From assembly GCA_026724425.1 (NCBI GenBank), contig JAIUCV010000003.1:54763088-54827087 (forward strand): a stretch of 64,000 nt of DNA. The letters run 5' to 3'. This stretch comes from Erythrophleum ivorense (lineage: Eukaryota; Streptophyta; Magnoliopsida; Fabales; Fabaceae). Position 1 is the first letter of the stretch; each line of letters opens with the position of its first letter. The translations under genes and the position numbers were made by a program. The notes beneath the pieces were generated by a model. The model was given only the letters and a program-made list of their open reading frames with translations, made no database searches and was not told the origin of the DNA. Of this stretch, positions 60,391 through 64,000 are shown in pieces.

Positions 60391-61130
60391 GGCTCCAGCC
60401 GAGTTTGCTGAGTTGAAAAAGTAGATAGAGGAATTGTTAGAGAAAGGGTTCATACACCCTATTATTTCACCTTAGGGAGCTCTGGTGTTATTTATGAGAA
60501 AAAAAATGGTAGCTTACGATTATATATAGATTATAGAGAGTTAAATAAAGTTACCATCAAGATCAAATATCCTCTTCCTAGAATTGATGACTTGTTATAT
60601 CAGTTAGTTGGGACATTTGTATTTTTCAAGATAGATCTTAAATCTAGGTACCACCAGTTGAGAGTGAAAACTGAAGATGTCTCAAAGACAACCTTCAGAA
60701 TGAGATATAGGCCCTATGAGTTCCTAATAATGCCATTTAGGCTAACGAATGTGCCTGCTATGTTCATGGATTATATGAATAGGGTATTCAGACCATATTT
60801 AGATCGACATATGGTGGTCTTCATTGATGATATTTTAGTGTACTTTAAATCCTTTAAAGAGTACAAGAGGCATTTGAGACTAGTCCTAGAGACCTTGAGA
60901 GATAAGAAGTTGTATGCAAAACTTAGTAAATGTGAGTTTTAGTTAACTGAGGTGAAATTCTTAGGTCACTTGATATCACAGGCTAGAGTCGCAGTTGATC
61001 CCCATAAAGTGGAAGCTGTGTTACAACCGGATAGATCTAAAACTATCACCGAGGTTAGGAGTTTTTTAGATTTGGCAGGATATTATAGACAATTTATTCA
61101 GGTTTTTCTCATATAGCCTTACCACTGACG
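60391..61130 (+). pseudogene. Gypsy reverse transcriptase relic
   Basis: Copies element RNA to DNA. The fingers motif is damaged (SP, stop, GA; family SPWGAP, near 60475). The main palm region is open at 60592-60939: FFKIDLKSRYHQLRVKTEDV, TTFRMRYRPYEFLIMPFRLT, then FIDDILVY with both catalytic Asp codons intact (60826-60831) and LYAKLSKCEF followed by TAG where the family has Trp. The thumb includes FLGHLISQARVAVDPHKVEA and FLDLAGYYR, with a frameshift near 61095. Stops fit TGG to TAG. Confidence 0.92.
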
Positions 61131-61796
61131 AGGCTGACTAGGAAAGAGACACCTTTCATGTGGGATGATAGATGTGAGAGGAGTTTCCAAGAGTTAAAAC
61201 TCTGTTTGACCACTGCCCTTATACTAATTATCCTTGACCCTAGTGAACCATTTGTGGTTTATTGTGATGCCTCAGGGAAAGAGTTAGGATGTATGTTGAT
61301 GCAGCAGGATAGAGTAGTGGCATATACCTCTAGGAAATTAAAGCCTTATGAGGAGAATTATCCCACACATAACTTACAGTTAGCCACGGTAGTATTTGCT
61401 CTTAAAATCTGGAGGCACTATCTGTATGGTGCAACCATAGAAATCTATAATGACTATAAGAGTCTGAAGTACCTATTTGATCAGAAGAAATTGAATATGA
61501 GACAGAGGAGATGGATGGAATTCTTAAAATATTATGATTATACCTTGAAGTATCATCTGGACAAGGCCAATGTGGTGGCCAATGCCTTGAGTAGGAAGTC
61601 CATCCATGTAGCTCATATGATGATTAGGGAGCAAGAGTTCTTAGAGAAATTTAGAAATATGAGCCTCTTTTGTCACATGGTATCGGGTAAATTGCATTTG
61701 AGTGAAATCCGAATTGAGAATGAGTTGAGGACTCAGATTTTAGATGCCCAAAGAGAGGATGAGTTCTCGAGACGAATCAAAAATGAGACTTCCTAA
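61131..61796 (+). pseudogene. Gypsy RNase H relic
   Basis: Removes the RNA strand during copying. Open over 212 codons, the longest frame in the window. VVYCDASGKELGCMLMQ holds the first catalytic Asp. The helix motif reads YPTHNLQLATVVFALK, where the family has HDLELAAVVFALK, so the catalytic Glu is Gln. EIYNDYKSLKYLF keeps its Asp. The last motif is KANVVANALSRKS, family KANVVADALSRKS, so that Asp is Asn. Two of four catalytic residues are gone although the frame is open. Confidence 0.92.
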
Positions 61797-62788
61797 GATA
61801 AAACCTCAGATTTTAAGGTGTCTGAGAATAATATGATAGTATATTGAGATAGAATATGTATGCTTAATCAAAATGAATTGAGAGAAAGCCTTTTAGAATA
61901 GGCATACAAAAATAAGTATACTATCCACCCAGGTGCTACCAAGATGTATCAGGATTTGAAAAAAAATTTTTGGTGACCAGGGATGAAGAATGATGTGACC
62001 GAATATATGGCTAGATGCCTAGTGTGTCCGAAGGTAAAAATAGAACATCAAAGACCCATTGGGTTATTGTAGCCCCTAAATATCCTCGAGTGGAAATGAA
62101 ATAGTATAGCAATAAACTTTGTTACTGGGTTACCTAGGACATCCTCTAGACATAATGTTATTTAAGTAGTTGTGGATAAACTGACAAAGTCTACACACTT
62201 TTTAGCTATCAGGGCTATTCATACACTAGATAAATTAGCCCAGTTGTATATCAGAGAGATAGTGTGACTTCATGGAGTACCTAGTAGCATAGTTTCAGAT
62301 AGAGACCCTAGATTCACATCAAACTTTTGGAGGTCGTTGTAGTATGCCTTAGGGACCAGGTTGTGGTTTAGTACTGCATATCATTCCCAAACAGATGGTT
62401 AGACTGGGAGAACAACCCAGACCTTAGAAGACATATTGAGGGCATGTGTGTTAGAGACGAGAGGTAACTAGGATGCGTACTTGCCATTAGTAGAGTTTGC
62501 GTATAATAATAGTTACCATTCCAGTATTCAAATGGCCCCTTATAAGGCTTTGTATGGGAGAAAATGCAGATCCCCTCTATGTTGGGTTGAGCTAGGTAAA
62601 AGGAGTTTGATAGGACCTGAGATTGTGGACCAGACCACCCAGCATATTGAATTGATTAGAAAGAAACTTCTTACGGTTCAAAGTAGGCAGAAGAGCTATG
62701 CCGATAAGAGAATGAGGCCATTAGAGTTTGAGATTAGAGACCATGTGTTCATCCAAGTGTCTCCAATGACCGGGTCGGTCGGTTTATG
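61797..62788 (+). pseudogene. Gypsy integrase relic
   Basis: The zinc-binding part is seen as HPGATKMYQDLKKNFW with a stop, then PGMKNDVTEYMARCLVCPKVK. The core reads IAINFVTGLPR (family Asp is Asn), VSDRDPRFTSNFW (Asp kept), and YHSQTDG, stop, TGRTTQTLED (family Glu is Gly). Two of the three catalytic residues are lost. The end of the core and linker is open at 62481-62787 (LPLVEFAYNNSYHSSIQMAP, YKALYGRKCRSPLCWVELG). Confidence 0.92.
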
Positions 62789-63187
62789 AGGATAAGAAAG
62801 CTCAGTTCTAGGTACATTAGTCCATTTGAAATCCTTGAGAAGATTGGACTCGTGGCTTACCGAATTGCCTTACCTCCTAACCTAGCCTAAATCCACAGTA
62901 TTTTTCATGTCTCCCAGTTGAAAAAGTACTTACCAGACCCCTCACATGTCATAGAATATGAGAATGTTTAATTGCAGGAGAATCTTTCCTATGTAATGAA
63001 ACCAGAGAGAATTGTGAATGATAAGCTAAAATAGCTGAGAAGCAAGAAAATTCCTTTGGTGAAAGTGGTTTAAAGGGGCCAGACATCTAAGGAAGCAACC
63101 TGAGAATTGAAGGATAAAATGAGGCAAAAATATCTAGAGTTATTCTCTTATAGTATATATTTAAATATTAAGGATGAAATTTCTTTT
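62789..63187 (+). pseudogene. Gypsy integrase C-terminus and chromodomain relic
   Basis: The GPF/Y-type region is recognisable in shifted frames (YISPFEILEKIGLVAYRIAL, IFHVSQLKKYLPDPSHV). Then comes the chromodomain: RSKKIPLVKVV, stop, RGQTSKEAT, stop, ELKDKMRQKYLELFSY at about 63030-63160. The two stops replace Trp positions of the aromatic cage or core. Chromodomains of this class guide insertion to methylated heterochromatin. Confidence 0.82.
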
Positions 63188-63201
63188 AAGGGAGGTAGAA
63201 A
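63188..63201 (+). other. Gypsy polypurine tract
   Basis: AAGGGAGGTAGAAA directly before the TG of the LTR at 63202. This is the second-strand primer and fixes the start of the 3' LTR. Confidence 0.88.
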
Positions 63202-64000
63202 TGTATAACTTGAATTTCTAAAATTTTTCTAAGTCTGCTAGCTATAGTCTGGCTATAGCGAATGTACCTGTTCGTTATAGCGAGAATCCATCTGGTTATA
63301 GCGAATGTACCAGTTCACTATAATGAGAATGCATCTAGCTATAGCGAGTTCAAGCGTCCCATACAAAAAACTAAAGAGTTTCTAGCAATAGTGCATGTTG
63401 TAGCAAGAACAGAGGTCAGGGACTAATACGTGCTCGCCGTAGCGAGGGTTAATTTCCGCTATAGCAAGGGTTAGTTTGAAAAAGCATGAAAAAGAAGAAT
63501 TTTGCTTCTTAAAAGGTCCAAAATTTTCTCTCTTCCTTTAACCAACTTGTGCTTCATTCAAAAGCAGAGAAAATGGCTGGAGAGATAAAGAGAGAGACCA
63601 AGAAAAGCCAAAAAGAAGGGAGAACATCAAGGAAAAAGGTGAGAAGATTGTAAGAATTCATGGTTTCTTCCTTTAGAAAATCAATTCCTCTCTCTTTGCT
63701 CTCTCTTTCCATAGTTTTGGGTAATCATGTGGTTCTGTTTTGGGCTTAATTTAGAGAGAGCAGTGTAAGGATTTGAGAAGATTTAAGCAAAGAAAGAGCC
63801 TTTTGGAAAGAGTTTGATTTAAGGTAACTTCTTTCCATTTTGTTGCATATTCTCCCTTTAATTTTTCTTGAGTATGTTGGCCAAGAATAGAACCATGAGA
63901 GGAAAAAAGTCCTAACTTAGAACAAGTATGAGACTCTTAAATTAGAGTGTGAAAAGCTAGGAAATGCAAAGGAATTAAAAGAAGAGCTAGTGAAATTCAA
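63202..64000 (+). repeat. Gypsy 3' LTR, cut by the window end
   Basis: Starts TGTATAACTTGAATTTC and continues as the same family as the solo LTRs: TTTTTCTAAGTCTGCTAGC, CTATAGCGA array (63236-63475), CCATACAAAA block, AG-rich zone, GGTGAG donor-like site (about 63638). Its end matches 30675-30730 of the solo LTR at 29937. About 800 of roughly 3000 bases are present. This junction is what ties the solo LTRs to a chromovirus. Confidence 0.92.

Larger units (their letters stand above)
60018..63201 (+). mobile_element. Ty3/gypsy chromovirus (Tekay-like) internal region, 5'-truncated
   Basis: Domain order is protease, reverse transcriptase, RNase H, integrase, chromodomain, then a polypurine tract and LTR. 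Gag, primer site and 5' LTR are absent. RT before integrase marks gypsy, and a C-terminal chromodomain (IPLVKVV...ATWEL-type) marks a chromovirus. The sequence style is nearest to the Tekay/Del lineage. Decayed throughout. Confidence 0.92.

Overview
This window is plant nuclear DNA, almost certainly from a eudicot. It is strongly AT-rich and has intron-split exons of a leucine-rich-repeat receptor kinase (LRR-RLK) and several classes of plant transposable element. No intact host gene is visible. I cannot name the species from the sequence.

The host backbone is one LRR-RLK pseudogene on the + strand. Pieces occur in collinear order: signal peptide, LRR N-cap and first LRRs (3478-3786, 9883-10258), further LRR exons (10599-10963, 12067-about 12200, 52271-52489), then LRRs, transmembrane segment and the start of the kinase (55231-56669). 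The kinase is cut at 56669. About 53 kb now separates the start codon from the kinase, and most of that is inserted elements.

The dominant component is one family of very large (about 2.8-3.2 kb) TG...CA elements. Six clean copies plus one host copy have 5-bp target duplications: 3787-9877 (-, hosting 5670-8513 +), 18506-21425 (+), 25348-28245 (+), 29937-33093 (+), 34927-37757 (+), 39982-43001 (-) and 45977-48858 (-). A further relative starts at 56670 (-). They have no internal coding region. The decayed Ty3/gypsy chromovirus at about 60018-63201 runs through its polypurine tract directly into the same sequence at 63202. That identifies the family as solo LTRs of a Tekay-like chromovirus. 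These LTRs make up roughly 40% of the window.

Other elements are: the 3' end of a LINE (1-725); a decayed Ty1/copia element with paired 458-bp LTRs and a perfect target duplication (13883-23619, hosting one solo LTR in its reverse transcriptase); an RTE-type LINE remnant (about 33424-37887, also hosting a solo LTR); a 13.3-kb CACTA DNA transposon (38024-51347) with TIRs, subterminal repeats, a minisatellite and a Transposase_24-like relic, hosting two solo LTRs; and an antisense L1-type reverse-transcriptase fragment (about 51360-51728).

The nesting gives relative ages. The kinase gene, copia, RTE and CACTA elements are all older than the solo LTRs inside them. All coding relics carry premature stops, and many look like C-to-T or G-to-A changes (CAG or TGG to TAG, Asp to Asn), as expected in long-methylated silent DNA. 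Four stretches (726-3477, 12456-13877, 23625-25342, 28251-29931) hold no feature I can identify.
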